From contig NZ_JACIEA010000003.1 in the NCBI RefSeq assembly GCF_014196595.1, forward strand, positions 124,001 through 188,000: 64,000 bases of DNA. Reading direction: 5' to 3'. Shown here piece by piece: positions 9,296-19,111 of the stretch. The position numbers were made by a program, and so were the translations under genes. The notes below the pieces were generated by a model. The model worked only from the letters and a program-made list of their open reading frames with translations. It had not been told where the DNA came from and did no database searches. Numbering within the stretch: the stretch's first letter is position 1; every line of letters begins with the position of its first letter. Origin of the DNA: Sphingorhabdus rigui. Its GTDB lineage: Bacteria; Pseudomonadota; Alphaproteobacteria; Sphingomonadales; Sphingomonadaceae.

Positions 9296-10174
9296 TTAAC
9301 GTGACCAGCGGGCGAAAATAGCGGTAGGCAAAAGCATGCCCCGCCCCTGTTCGCGCACCGCGAGTTCACCAAATTCAACCTTGCCACCAAGGTCGGCAAA
9401 ATGGGATTCCAGCAGCCCACCCAACGCCAGTGCAGACATGCGCACGGCGTAGACGGTCAGAAATAGAAACTTTGATTCCGCATCAAGCAACTTGCGGCAA
9501 TTGGCGATCAGTTCGGGCAGGTCCTCCTCAAGCCGCCAGACTTCGCCGTCGGGACCACGGCCATATTTGGGTGGGTCGAGCAATATGCCGTCATAGCGCT
9601 TTTCACGGCGCACTTCACGGGCAACGAATTTCGCGGCGTCGTCGACGATCCAGCGAATGGGTCGGTCGGACATGCCCGACATTTCGGCATTGGACCGTGC
9701 CTGCGCAACCGATTTCTTGGAGGCGTCAACATGCACCATCTGCGCGCCTGCTGCCGACAAAGCGAGGGTACCAACACCAGTATAGCCAAACAGGTTCATC
9801 GCAACGGGATCGGTTACCCCTGCCAATTGTCCGCGCATCCACCGCCACACCGGGTCCATATCCGGGAAAAAGCCGAGGTGACGGAATGGCGTGCACGATG
9901 CGGTAAAATGCACCTCATCATTCCATGCGAGCGGCCAACCATCCATGGGAACGGGTTTATTGTTATACCAACGTCCGCCGCCATCATCGTCGGATCCCGG
10001 AACGAATTCGGCATCTGCGGGCCATTCGTCGAGCGCAGGCGCCCACATCGCTTGCGGTTCCGGCCGGATGAAGCGGCGGTCACCGTAGGATTCATATTTC
10101 CGCCCATTACCGGAGTCGATCAGCGTGTAATCGCTGCGCGGCTCGCTGATCAGGGTGACGAAATTCTGTTCCAT
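9296..10174 (-). CDS. Class I SAM-dependent methyltransferase, RlmI/rRNA-methyltransferase-like
   Basis: The protein has 292 residues. The SAM-binding loop is NLFGYTGVGTLALS, followed by an acidic VHVDASK, and the catalytic-type motif is LLDPPKYGRG (DPPK), as in the RlmI/RlmK class of 23S rRNA cytosine methyltransferases. The N-terminal PUA domain of RlmI is not obvious; instead there are about 100 residues with a WY-rich segment. The substrate is probably RNA. It sits between thrC (3 bases away) and folB in a tight minus-strand run. Confidence 0.8.
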   Translation of the reverse strand: MEQNFVTLISEPRSDYTLIDSGNGRKYESYGDRRFIRPEPQAMWAPALDEWPADAEFVPGSDDDGGGRWYNNKPVPMDGWPLAWNDEVHFTASCTPFRHLGFFPDMDPVWRWMRGQLAGVTDPVAMNLFGYTGVGTLALSAAGAQMVHVDASKKSVAQARSNAEMSGMSDRPIRWIVDDAAKFVAREVRREKRYDGILLDPPKYGRGPDGEVWRLEEDLPELIANCRKLLDAESKFLFLTVYAVRMSALALGGLLESHFADLGGKVEFGELAVREQGRGMLLPTAIFARWSR

Positions 10175-10177
10175 ATT

Positions 10178-11584
10178 TTAGCGAACGGCGCGCGCAAGCA
10201 CATAGTCACGCACGGCGTCATACGTACCGGGCAAGACATCAAAGCGTTCTTCGCGGTCAAACAGATGCGAGACACGCGCAGGCAAAGCAGGGCGAACGCC
10301 GGTTGCGTTTTCTACTGCGTCCGGGAACTTGGCGGGGTGCGCGGTTGCCAATGTGACGATAGGCGTTTCCGGTTTGATGCCTGATGCCCGTGCCGCGTGC
10401 AGTGCGATTGCGGTGTGGGGATCGATAATCTGGTCCGCCGCGCCATAGGCCCAGCGCATGGCGGCTGCCATCTGGTCCGCATCGGCGCGCGCGCTCGACA
10501 ACAAAGCAGATTTTTTCCGCATGTCGGGCGACAGAACCATTTTGCCCATTTGTTCGAACCACTTCATCCGCGCTGCAGTGGTCGATCCATCGCGACCTTC
10601 AAGATCAAACAGCAGCCGTTCAAAATTGCTGGACACCTGAATATCCATCGATGGCGCTGCGGTCGGCGTTACGCCCAACACCGAATAGTCACCCTTTGAC
10701 AGGGCGCGATGCAAAATGTCGTTGATGTTGGTGGCGACAATCAGCTGTTCAATCGGCAAGCCCATTTGCGCGGCAACATAGCCGGCAAACACATCGCCAA
10801 AGTTTCCGGTCGGGACGGAAAACGCAATTTTGCGCTCAGGTCCGCCCAATCGAAGTGCGGCGTAGAAATAATATACCACCTGCGCCATCAGGCGGGCCCA
10901 GTTGATCGAGTTTACGGCCGATAAAGTCAGTGGGCCATTGACGTCCTTGTCACTGAACATCCGCTTTACCATGGCCTGCGCGTCATCGAAGCTGCCTTCA
11001 ATCGCGATGTTGTGGACATTGGGCGCAAGGATGGTTGTCATCTGCCGCCGCTGCACGTCAGAGACGCGGTTATGGGGGTGCAGCATGAAGATTTCGATTT
11101 GTGCGCGTCCGGCAACGGCGTCGATTGCCGCTGATCCTGTGTCGCCCGATGTTGCGCCGACAATGGTCAGTTTTTTATCCGTGCCCGACAAGAAGCGTTC
11201 AAACAATTGGCCCAGCAATTGGAGCGCAACGTCCTTGAACGCCAAGGTTGGACCGTGAAAAAGTTCAAGCAACCAGTGTTGCCCATCAAGTTGCACCAGT
11301 GGCGTTGTCGCCGAATGTGCAAATGAACCATAAGCCGTCGCACACAGACCCTTGAGCTCAGCCTCGCTCAATACACCCGCTGTAAAGGGCGCCATAACGC
11401 GCGCGGCCAACTCGACATAAGACAGGCCACGCATCGCCTTTATATCTTCTATCGAAAATTGCGGCCAATGGCGGGGGACATATAGTCCGCCATCTCGGGC
11501 CAGACCCGTTAGGGTGACGCCTGCAAAATCGAGCGCGTCCGCGTTGCCACGGGTGCTGATATAATCTGTTCCGTTAATCGTCAT
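10178..11584 (-). CDS. thrC: Threonine synthase
   Basis: ThrC is a PLP enzyme converting O-phosphohomoserine to threonine. The protein is 468 residues from the ATG at 11584. YISTRGNA at the N-terminus is the family signature. FKDVALQLLGQ contains the PLP lysine, and TSGDTGSAA is the phosphate-binding stretch. A longer TTG start at 11623 is possible but adds residues foreign to the family. It follows the GMC oxidoreductase gene by about 40 bases. Confidence 0.96.
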   Translation of the reverse strand: MTINGTDYISTRGNADALDFAGVTLTGLARDGGLYVPRHWPQFSIEDIKAMRGLSYVELAARVMAPFTAGVLSEAELKGLCATAYGSFAHSATTPLVQLDGQHWLLELFHGPTLAFKDVALQLLGQLFERFLSGTDKKLTIVGATSGDTGSAAIDAVAGRAQIEIFMLHPHNRVSDVQRRQMTTILAPNVHNIAIEGSFDDAQAMVKRMFSDKDVNGPLTLSAVNSINWARLMAQVVYYFYAALRLGGPERKIAFSVPTGNFGDVFAGYVAAQMGLPIEQLIVATNINDILHRALSKGDYSVLGVTPTAAPSMDIQVSSNFERLLFDLEGRDGSTTAARMKWFEQMGKMVLSPDMRKKSALLSSARADADQMAAAMRWAYGAADQIIDPHTAIALHAARASGIKPETPIVTLATAHPAKFPDAVENATGVRPALPARVSHLFDREERFDVLPGTYDAVRDYVLARAVR

Positions 11585-11625
11585 AGCGCGCACGCGGTTA
11601 CCCGCGACGCCGCATTTAGGCAAGA

Positions 11626-13212
11626 TTATTGCAAATCAGCCCGGACAAATTCGGCACATCTTTCACCAATCATGATGCTTGGCGCATTTGTGTTCCCGGA
11701 AACGAGGCGCGGCATGATGCTGGCATCCGCGACATAGAGCCCTTCGATGCCACGATATTTCAGGCGCGGGTCGACAACATCGTCCGCATTGGGCCCCATC
11801 CGGCACGTGCCGACGGGATGGTATACGGTATCCGCGCGATTGCGGATCAGATCATCCAAGGCGGCATCGTCATTCAGATCGACAGGATGGCGATTCTTTC
11901 CGCCATAAACGGCCAGCGCAGGTGCTTCGAAAATCCGGTGCATGGCGCGCACGCCGCTGCGCAATGTGGCCATGTCGCGGTCGTCGGTCAGAAATGCGGG
12001 GTCAATCAGCGGGGCCGTGCTTGCATCGGTTGATGCGAGGCGCACCGTGCCACGGCTTTCGGGCCGCAAGACACAGGCATGGCAACTGAACCCGTGGCCT
12101 TTCACTTTGGAACGGCCATGGTCTTCCAACATGGCGGGGACGAAATGATATTGAATGTCAGGGGCTGGCAAGCTTGCGTCCGAACGCCAAAATCCGCCTG
12201 CTTCAGCAAAGCAGGTGGTCATCACGCCTGTACGCTTGCGGCGATGTTCGATAATCGCCTTTACCATCTTTACGGTGCCGGCCAGCGAATCCCCGAAAAA
12301 GTCGTCCTTTGACTGTGTTTCAAAGCTGGAAACATAATCGATATGATCTTGCAGGTCGGCGCCGACGGCTTGTTTGTCGTGAACGACATCCACGCCAACG
12401 CTGCGCAGATGGTCGGCCGGGCCAATGCCGGACAGCATCAATATTTGCGGCGATCCAAATGCGCCTGCGGACAAAATGATAGCGCCGCGTGCCTTGATCG
12501 TGCGCTTCTTGCTTCGACCTTGGCGAATGACAACGCCTGTGGCGCGTCCGTTTTCGACGATAATCTTTTCGGTCAGTGCACCGGTGATGACTTCCATCCG
12601 GTCGCGTGCCGGTTCGACATAGGCGCGCGCGGCGGTCCAGCGTTCGCCACCCTTTTGCGTGACCTGATACAGGCCAAATCCGTCCTGCGTCGCGCCGTTG
12701 AAGTCATTATTGACCGGTAACTGCAGCTCGGCAGCCGCTTCGATGAAGGCAAGGCTGCCGGCCTGTGGCCAGCGTTGGTCAGAAACGGACAGCGGTCCGC
12801 CTGATCCGTGAAAGGCATCAGCACCGCGTTCATTGTCTTCGCAGCGTTTGAAATAGGGCAACACGTCGTCATAGGACCAGCCATCGCAACCCAATGCGGC
12901 CCAATTGTCATAATCATATTTGTGGCCACGGATGTAGACCATCGCGTTAATCGCGCTTGACCCGCCAAGGCCTTTGCCGCGCGGTTGATATCCGGTGCGA
13001 CCATTCAGGCCCTTTTGCGGAACGGTTTCATATTTATAGTTTGACCCGTTACGAATGAACGGCATGAAACCAGGCGTTTTGATCAACATATTGTTGTTGG
13101 TGCCGCCGGCTTCGATTAGGCAGACCTTATATTTGCCACCTTCCGAAAGACGGCCAGCTGCAGCGCTCCCCGCTGACCCGCCACCAATCACGATGATATC
13201 AAATTCGTCCAT
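11626..13212 (-). CDS. GMC family oxidoreductase (choline/alcohol dehydrogenase type)
   Basis: This is a 528-residue flavoprotein. The N-terminus IIVIGGGSAGSAAAGRLSE binds FAD. The two GMC signatures are visible as GKGLGGSSAINAMVYIRG and GAFGSPQILMLSGIGP. The C-terminal VYHPVGTCRMG with a His and the following SGNTNAPSIMIGERCAE form the active-site end. The family oxidises alcohols, choline or long-chain alkanols. The substrate cannot be assigned; there is no betaine pathway neighbour. Confidence 0.9.
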   Translation of the reverse strand: MDEFDIIVIGGGSAGSAAAGRLSEGGKYKVCLIEAGGTNNNMLIKTPGFMPFIRNGSNYKYETVPQKGLNGRTGYQPRGKGLGGSSAINAMVYIRGHKYDYDNWAALGCDGWSYDDVLPYFKRCEDNERGADAFHGSGGPLSVSDQRWPQAGSLAFIEAAAELQLPVNNDFNGATQDGFGLYQVTQKGGERWTAARAYVEPARDRMEVITGALTEKIIVENGRATGVVIRQGRSKKRTIKARGAIILSAGAFGSPQILMLSGIGPADHLRSVGVDVVHDKQAVGADLQDHIDYVSSFETQSKDDFFGDSLAGTVKMVKAIIEHRRKRTGVMTTCFAEAGGFWRSDASLPAPDIQYHFVPAMLEDHGRSKVKGHGFSCHACVLRPESRGTVRLASTDASTAPLIDPAFLTDDRDMATLRSGVRAMHRIFEAPALAVYGGKNRHPVDLNDDAALDDLIRNRADTVYHPVGTCRMGPNADDVVDPRLKYRGIEGLYVADASIMPRLVSGNTNAPSIMIGERCAEFVRADLQ

Positions 13213-13278
13213 GTTGCCTGCTCCTCTAACGCCAAGGTTTAAGCGGACGATTAAATACTGGCAAGAGTGTAAATAGCG

Positions 13279-14175
13279 CTAGTCGGCCTTTGCCTCTTGC
13301 GCTTCAAGCCAGCGTGCACGGATCGTGTCCGATGTTTCGCGGCTGCCATCGTGGCTCCATCCCGGTTCGCGCACAAGGTACGACAATTTATGACGCCATG
13401 GCGCCGACCAGAGGTCTTGGAATATCCCGACCCATTCGTGAAACACGCTCCACAACAGGTTGAAGGTTCCGAGTTGCCGGACAATCCCGTAGCGGATTTT
13501 CTCGCTTTCTACTTCTTCGGTAAAGGTTCCGAACATGCGATCCCAGATGATGAAAACACCCGCATAATTGCGGTCGAGATACCGCGGATTGGTCGCGTGA
13601 TGCACACGATGGTGGCTTGGGGTGTTCATCACATATTCGAACCAGCGCGGGAATTTGCCGATGGCTTCGGTATGGATCCAGAATTGATAGATGAGGTTAA
13701 ACGCGCCGACGAAAAGCAGCAGGGCCGGATGAAACCCGATGAGCGCCAACGGAATGCGGAAGATAAAGCCAAGGGCAATGAACCCGGTCCATGTCTGACG
13801 CAGCGCGGTGGAAAGATTATAATGCTGGCTTGAGTGGTGGTTTACATGGCTGGCCCAAAACCAGCGGACGCGGTGTCCGGTGCGATGCGCCCAATAATAA
13901 GCCAGATCGTCCAAAACAAAGCATAAGGGCCACGCCCACCACACCCAGCCAATGTCGAACAACCGGTTCTCGTACATCCACATCGCCAGGCTGAACACCA
14001 AAGCGCCGGTGAGTGCGCCTGCAACCGTGCTGCCGGTGCCGAGCGCGAGTGACGTCAAGGTGTCGCGCGGTTCATATTTCTCTGGCGCACGGCTGCGTGC
14101 CCACAGCATTTCTGCGATGATGAGGATGATGAACGCCGGAATGGCATAATCCACTGGGCGGAAAAGTTCAGGCAT
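13279..14175 (-). CDS. Sterol desaturase / fatty acid hydroxylase family membrane protein
   Basis: The protein has 298 residues with several transmembrane helices and the diiron histidine boxes HRTGH (HxxxH), HVNHH (HxxHH) and HHRVHH. The family hydroxylates or desaturates fatty acyl, sterol, carotenoid or sphingoid substrates. In a sphingomonad a role in lipid or carotenoid hydroxylation is plausible but unproven. Its start overlaps the end of the upstream small gene by 8 bases, so translation is coupled. Confidence 0.88.
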   Translation of the reverse strand: MPELFRPVDYAIPAFIILIIAEMLWARSRAPEKYEPRDTLTSLALGTGSTVAGALTGALVFSLAMWMYENRLFDIGWVWWAWPLCFVLDDLAYYWAHRTGHRVRWFWASHVNHHSSQHYNLSTALRQTWTGFIALGFIFRIPLALIGFHPALLLFVGAFNLIYQFWIHTEAIGKFPRWFEYVMNTPSHHRVHHATNPRYLDRNYAGVFIIWDRMFGTFTEEVESEKIRYGIVRQLGTFNLLWSVFHEWVGIFQDLWSAPWRHKLSYLVREPGWSHDGSRETSDTIRARWLEAQEAKAD

Positions 14176-14596
14176 GCGTATTTCCCATGTTATGCTGACC
14201 GTTGTTCAAATGCCGAAGGCCAGATGCCCATGACGGTGCGTGTTCACCCAAATTGAGCGTAATGATTCCAAATGTCTTCTCGCCTGTTCCTATGGTGAGG
14301 AAATTCTGGTCCAAACGCGATTCGCTGTGCCCGTCGAGCAAACGTCCTGCCCATTGCACACCGTGGCGACGGATCAGCATGTGCCTGCCCTGATCGTCAC
14401 GCAGCAGTGCCGCGATACCCGCTTTGTCGATTGCGATGTCGACGGGATTGAACCCACAGAGCGTCTCTTCGGCAATGTCACGCGCCTGCGCTTCGCTGTG
14501 GATGCGGACATCACCGCCCAATCGCCAAAACCGCGCGAGCCATGCGATAAACAAAATCGATGCAATCGACCCGGCAAGTTGCAGCAATTCTGCCAT
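14168..14596 (-). CDS. Small membrane-anchored protein of unknown function
   Basis: The protein has 142 residues from the ATG at 14596. One N-terminal hydrophobic helix (about 5-22) is followed by a soluble domain with no motif I recognise. The start codon overlaps the upstream DUF442 stop (TGATG), and its 3' end overlaps the hydroxylase start. Three coupled genes in the order DUF442 phosphatase-like, this protein, hydroxylase suggest a shared job. The soluble part resembles an anchored regulatory or sensing domain; that is speculation. Confidence 0.75.
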   Translation of the reverse strand: MAELLQLAGSIASILFIAWLARFWRLGGDVRIHSEAQARDIAEETLCGFNPVDIAIDKAGIAALLRDDQGRHMLIRRHGVQWAGRLLDGHSESRLDQNFLTIGTGEKTFGIITLNLGEHAPSWASGLRHLNNGQHNMGNTHA

Positions 14597-15027
14597 CAAG
14601 AAGCCCGTCCGCGCAACATGTCCATCATCGCCCCAACGGACGACAGATCATAACCTGCGTCAGCGGCCTGTTCCGAAAGGACGGCGGGATGGTCGCCCTT
14701 CGCCGCGCGGGCCAATGCCCATAACAACGTCGACCGGGTCCCCGACCGGCAATAGGCCAATATCTTGCCATCTGCGTTTTCAATGGCATCGGCCATCGCC
14801 GTGACCTGCCATTCGGCAAAGCCCGCATGTGTCACAGGAATGGCGACATAAGCGATGCCGGCTGCTTGCGCCGCGGCGGCGATTTCGGCGCCTGATGTCT
14901 GGTCGGCGGATTCATCTTCGGGACGGTTGTTGATGATCAACGAAATGCCCGCGGCTTTCGCCTCCGCCACGTCGGAAAGGCTGATTTGCGGTGCGGCGAA
15001 AAACGTGTCTGTTAACTTACGGAACAT
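14596..15027 (-). CDS. DUF442 / TIGR01244 family protein (dual-specificity phosphatase or sulfurtransferase-like fold)
   Basis: The protein has 143 residues. LIINNRPEDES matches the DUF442 signature and CRSGTRS is a Cx5R catalytic loop of the tyrosine-phosphatase/rhodanese type. In other bacteria this domain is linked to sulfide metabolism (for example fused to Blh-type hydrolases). I chose the ATG at 15027 with AGGA upstream over the TTG at 15033. It is the first gene of a translationally coupled trio. Confidence 0.85.
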   Translation of the reverse strand: MFRKLTDTFFAAPQISLSDVAEAKAAGISLIINNRPEDESADQTSGAEIAAAAQAAGIAYVAIPVTHAGFAEWQVTAMADAIENADGKILAYCRSGTRSTLLWALARAAKGDHPAVLSEQAADAGYDLSSVGAMMDMLRGRAS

Positions 15028-15133
15028 CAGCAAATCCTGTTATTGGACACGCGAAGCGGTCATCTGCCGTTCGCCTTATTTTAATCTGCAATCGATAACA
15101 AGAATGGACCGCGCATTGGCCAGAAACGCCCCG

Positions 15134-16900
15134 CTAAAACTGCGCGATGACCGATAGGAAATCTTCGCCATAGGCCTCCAGCTTGCGTGCGCCGACACCG
15201 CTAATCCGGCCTAAGGCGTGGATGTTGGTTGGCTTGGTCAATGCCATCTCGCGCAAAGTTGCGTCGTGAAAAATCACATAAGGCGGCACGCCCACAGCTT
15301 CGGCCAGCGCGCGGCGCTTGGCACGCAGCGCCTCGAACAACGGGTTGCCAATGGGATTGTCCGGTCGACCAGCGCGACGTTTGTTGTCCGGCTTTACGAT
15401 CGCAATCTGGATATTTTGATCGCCGCGCATAATCGCACGGGCATCGCCAGCCAGTTTCAGGCCGCCATGTTCGTTTGCCACCATTGCTCCGCGTGCCTGC
15501 AAGGCGCGAGACAAGGGCTTAAGCATCGCGGCCTCTGCCTTGCTGACAATTCCGAACACCGAAAGCTGGTCATGCCCCAATTGGGTTATGCGGTCATCTT
15601 TGCTGCCCGTCAGCACCTTTTCCAAATGGCCCATGCCGAACATCTGCCCCGTGCGATAGGCGGCGGACAAGAGCTTGCGTGACAGTTCAGTGGCGTCGTG
15701 GACATCGGGGGCATTCAGGCAATTGTCGCAATTGCCGCACGATTCAGGTGGGCTTTCCCCAAAGTGACGCAGCAGCACTGCACGCCTGCACCCGGCTGTT
15801 TCCACAAGATATGACAAAGCGGCAACGCGCGCCAACTCCGCCTCGCGCCGTTCGGGGGGGAGCTCGTTCAGGCGCATGCGGGCGCGGGTGAAGTCGCCGG
15901 CAGACCACAGCATATGTGCCACCGCCGGGTCACCATCGCGTCCGGCGCGGCCGCTTTCCTGATAATAGGATTCAATCGATTTCGGCAGGCCGGCATGTAC
16001 GACAAAGCGCACATCGGGCTTGTCGATGCCCATACCAAACGCCACCGTCGCCACCATCACCATGTCTTCGGACGACACAAACTCCGCCTGCGCCCGCGCC
16101 CGTGTCTGCGGCTCCATACCGGCGTGATAGTACAGCGCCTTGCGGCCGGTTTCTGCGATTTGCGCCGCAATCTTTTCGGTGCGGTCACGGGTCTGTGCAT
16201 AAACGATGCCCGCGCCCGGTAGGCTTTTCACCAGCGCCGCGATTCCGCTGTTCGGCGCGGCCTCGGCGGCATAGCGGATGTTGGGCCGGTCAAAACCTGC
16301 CACCATGACGCCATCGTGCGGAATGCCCAGTTGCTCGGCAATATCGTCGCGCGTGTGGGTGTCTGCGGTTGCGGTCAGCGCGAGGCGCGGCACTTCGGCG
16401 AAGTCGTCGAGCAATGGACGCAGCAGGCGATAGTCCGGGCGGAAATCATGCCCCCATTCGGAAACGCAATGCGCTTCATCAATCGCAAACAGCGCGATTT
16501 TGGTCTCACGCAACAGGTTGCGAAACTCTTGGCCCGATGCCCGTTCCGGCGCGACATATAACAGGTCGAGTTCACCAGCACGAAACCGGCTGATGGTTTC
16601 TGCGCGGTTGTCATCCGCCGATGTCAATGTCGCCGCGCGAATGCCAACGGCGTCAGCCGCGCGCATTTGGTCATGCATCAGCGCGATGAGCGGCGAAATG
16701 ACAATGCACGTGCCGTCCATGATGACCGCGGGCAATTGGTAACATAATGACTTGCCTGCACCCGTTGGCATGATGGCCAAGGTGCGTTGACCCGCAAGCA
16801 CCCGCGACACCACCTGTTCCTGCTGTCCGCGAAATTCGGGAAAACCGAAAATGCGGTGCAACACATCAGATGGGGTGGGGGACGGAGCGACGGAGGCCAT
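15134..16900 (-). CDS. recQ: ATP-dependent DNA helicase RecQ
   Basis: RecQ is a 3'-5' DNA helicase in recombination repair. The protein has 588 residues. Walker A is MPTGAGKSLCYQLPA, the DEAH box is AIDEAHCVSEWGHDFRPDY, and the Zn-binding cysteines follow around CGNCDNCL. The C-terminal HRDC domain includes NPLFEALRAKRRALAE and the GVGARKLEAYG helix-hairpin. All domains of full-length RecQ are present. It is preceded by about 80 bases separating it from the ABC exporter gene. Confidence 0.96.
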   Translation of the reverse strand: MASVAPSPTPSDVLHRIFGFPEFRGQQEQVVSRVLAGQRTLAIMPTGAGKSLCYQLPAVIMDGTCIVISPLIALMHDQMRAADAVGIRAATLTSADDNRAETISRFRAGELDLLYVAPERASGQEFRNLLRETKIALFAIDEAHCVSEWGHDFRPDYRLLRPLLDDFAEVPRLALTATADTHTRDDIAEQLGIPHDGVMVAGFDRPNIRYAAEAAPNSGIAALVKSLPGAGIVYAQTRDRTEKIAAQIAETGRKALYYHAGMEPQTRARAQAEFVSSEDMVMVATVAFGMGIDKPDVRFVVHAGLPKSIESYYQESGRAGRDGDPAVAHMLWSAGDFTRARMRLNELPPERREAELARVAALSYLVETAGCRRAVLLRHFGESPPESCGNCDNCLNAPDVHDATELSRKLLSAAYRTGQMFGMGHLEKVLTGSKDDRITQLGHDQLSVFGIVSKAEAAMLKPLSRALQARGAMVANEHGGLKLAGDARAIMRGDQNIQIAIVKPDNKRRAGRPDNPIGNPLFEALRAKRRALAEAVGVPPYVIFHDATLREMALTKPTNIHALGRISGVGARKLEAYGEDFLSVIAQF

Positions 16901-16979
16901 GCCACGCCCTAGCGTGACTGAAGTGTCAGTGACAGAGTGCAGTTGTCTTCAATCCAAGTCGCTTGTGGATAGCGCACGA

Positions 16980-18800
16980 TTATGCCGAAGGGACGGCTTC
17001 TTCTTCGGCTTCGCTTTGCTGCCTTGCCCACATTTCGGCATAGAGGCCGCCTTTGCGCAGCAGTTCATTATGCGTCCCTTGTTCGGCAACGCGCCCAGCA
17101 TCCAAAACCATAATCTGGTCGGCATCGACGATGGTCGACAGCCGGTGGGCGATGATGATGGTCGTGCGGCGTTCCGAAATGCGTTCAAGCGTCGCCTGAA
17201 TTTCGGACTCGGTGCGGCTATCCAGCGCGCTGGTCGCTTCATCAAGGATGAGGATTGGCGGGTTTTTCAGCAAGGTCCGTGCGATGGCCACGCGCTGCTT
17301 TTCCCCGCCGGACAGTTTCAGCCCGCGTTCGCCAACCTTGGCGGCATATTGCTCCGGCAATGACTCGACAAAGCCGTGAATCGATGCGCCGCGTGCGGCC
17401 TCTTCGATTTCGATCTGGCTCGATCCCTCACGGCCATAACCGATGTTATAGCCGATGCTATCGTTGAACAGCACGGTGTCCTGCGGCACAATGCCGATGA
17501 CGCTGCGCAGGCTTGATTGCGTCACGTCGCGCAGATCCTGCCCGTCGATGGTAATGCGGCCGCCGGTGATGTCGTAAAAACGGTATAGAAGGCGGGCAAT
17601 GGTCGACTTGCCTGCGCCCGACGGTCCCACCACCGCAAGCGTATGGCCGGGCTCAATTTTGAAGCTGACGCCATTCAGGATTTGTCGGTCGGGGTCATAG
17701 CCAAAGCGCACATCTTCAAACGCCACCGCGCCGCCCGATACGGCCAATGCGGGCGCACCGGGCTTATCCGTAATTTCGGCGGGCGTATCGATCAGGTCGA
17801 ACATCGCGGCCATATCCGTCAGGCCCTGACGAATGGTGCGATACACCATCCCGAGCATATCCAGCGGCCGGAACAGCTGCGCCAACAAGGTGTTCACGGT
17901 GACAACGTCGCCAGTTGTAAACTGCCCGCGCGACCAGCCCCACACAACATAGCCCATGGCACCCGCCATCATCACATTGGTGATCAGCGACTGCCCGATA
18001 TTCAGCGCGGCCAGCGAGTTTTCCGATTTAACGGCGGCATTTGCATAATGATGCACCACCTCAGCATAGCGCTGCGTTTCGCGCTTTTCAGCGTTGAAAT
18101 ATTTAACGGTTTCATAATTGAGCAGACTGTCGACCGACTTTGCGACGGTCTGCGTATCCAGCTCGTTCATTTCCTCGCGCAATTTGTTGCGCCAGTTGGT
18201 GATGACGGTGGTGTAGGCGATGTAGCTGACCACCATGATAAGCGTCGCCACAACCATGCCCCAGCCAAATTCAATTTTGAAATATGCGGAGACCAGAACG
18301 AGCTCAAGCACCGTCGGTGCGATGTTGAACAGCAGGAAATAGAGCATGATATCGATGCTCTTCGTCCCGCGTTCGATAACCTTCGTAACCGCACCTGTTC
18401 GGCGGTTCATATGAAAACGCATCGATAGATTGTGCAAATGGCTGAACACATTTTCGGCCAAGCGGCGGGTGGCTTCTTGCCCCACGCGTTCAAAGACTAC
18501 GTTGCGCAGATTGTCGAACAAGACACCGCCAAAACGCGCACCGGCATAAGCGGCTACGAGCGCAATCGCGATTGCGACGCTGTCTTCCATGCCGGGAACC
18601 ATGCGGTCGATGGCCTGGCCATAGACCCACGCCATGCTCAACTGAATAAGCTTGGACACCACCACCAGCAGCAGCGCAAATACGATGCGTGCGCGCAGGC
18701 CAGTTTCGCCCTTTGGCCATAAATATGGCAAGAACCGGCGCATCACGGCGAAATCGGGCTTGGCATCTGAACTGGGGGCTAATGGTGGCACAGGGGCCAT
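16980..18800 (-). CDS. Atm1-type ABC exporter (fused permease and ATPase)
   Basis: This is a 606-residue half-transporter. Six transmembrane helices fill about residues 25-330, and the ATPase domain has Walker A GPSGAGKST, signature LSGGEKQRVAIARTLLKNPPILILDEATSALDS split over the usual positions, and an H-loop IIIAHRLST. Long stretches such as GVLFDNLRN, ERVGQ, VIERGTKSID and DSLLNYETVKYF match NaAtm1 of Novosphingobium aromaticivorans and mitochondrial Atm1. NaAtm1 exports glutathione derivatives and metal-glutathione adducts, so a role in heavy-metal tolerance or thiol/Fe-S homeostasis is likely. Confidence 0.93.
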   Translation of the reverse strand: MAPVPPLAPSSDAKPDFAVMRRFLPYLWPKGETGLRARIVFALLLVVVSKLIQLSMAWVYGQAIDRMVPGMEDSVAIAIALVAAYAGARFGGVLFDNLRNVVFERVGQEATRRLAENVFSHLHNLSMRFHMNRRTGAVTKVIERGTKSIDIMLYFLLFNIAPTVLELVLVSAYFKIEFGWGMVVATLIMVVSYIAYTTVITNWRNKLREEMNELDTQTVAKSVDSLLNYETVKYFNAEKRETQRYAEVVHHYANAAVKSENSLAALNIGQSLITNVMMAGAMGYVVWGWSRGQFTTGDVVTVNTLLAQLFRPLDMLGMVYRTIRQGLTDMAAMFDLIDTPAEITDKPGAPALAVSGGAVAFEDVRFGYDPDRQILNGVSFKIEPGHTLAVVGPSGAGKSTIARLLYRFYDITGGRITIDGQDLRDVTQSSLRSVIGIVPQDTVLFNDSIGYNIGYGREGSSQIEIEEAARGASIHGFVESLPEQYAAKVGERGLKLSGGEKQRVAIARTLLKNPPILILDEATSALDSRTESEIQATLERISERRTTIIIAHRLSTIVDADQIMVLDAGRVAEQGTHNELLRKGGLYAEMWARQQSEAEEEAVPSA

Positions 18801-18832
18801 ATAATTAGATTAGGCGAAAGCGCAAACGTCCA

Positions 18833-19102
18833 TCAGCTGCGACCTGAAAGCAGCAACCATGTCGCGACCGCGTTAATGGCCGTATATACCCCATATGTCA
18901 GCGCGATCGCCAACGACCCGTCATTTGCGAACCACAGCGCGCCAATCAGCAACACCAGTTCTATGGCGTAGCTGCCATAGGGACTGAAATGTGGGCTGAA
19001 GTAGCGCTTGGTTTCTTCAACGAAGGGATGCCCGGATTCTGAAACTGCCTTGTGCATGGCAAAATTGGCGATGCCCATCAGGAAGCAGAAAATCAGCAGC
19101 AT
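18833..19102 (-). CDS. Small conserved-looking membrane protein, unknown function
   Basis: The protein has 89 residues with three hydrophobic segments (about 1-15, 46-60, 65-85) and a short polar loop YFSPHFSPYG. It lies 9 bases from the AI-2E gene and about 30 bases from the ABC exporter, in the same direction. I do not recognise a domain. The coding look (hydrophobic periodicity and tight spacing) supports a real gene. Confidence 0.75.
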   Translation of the reverse strand: MLLIFCFLMGIANFAMHKAVSESGHPFVEETKRYFSPHFSPYGSYAIELVLLIGALWFANDGSLAIALTYGVYTAINAVATWLLLSGRS

Positions 19103-19111
19103 AAACTTGCT

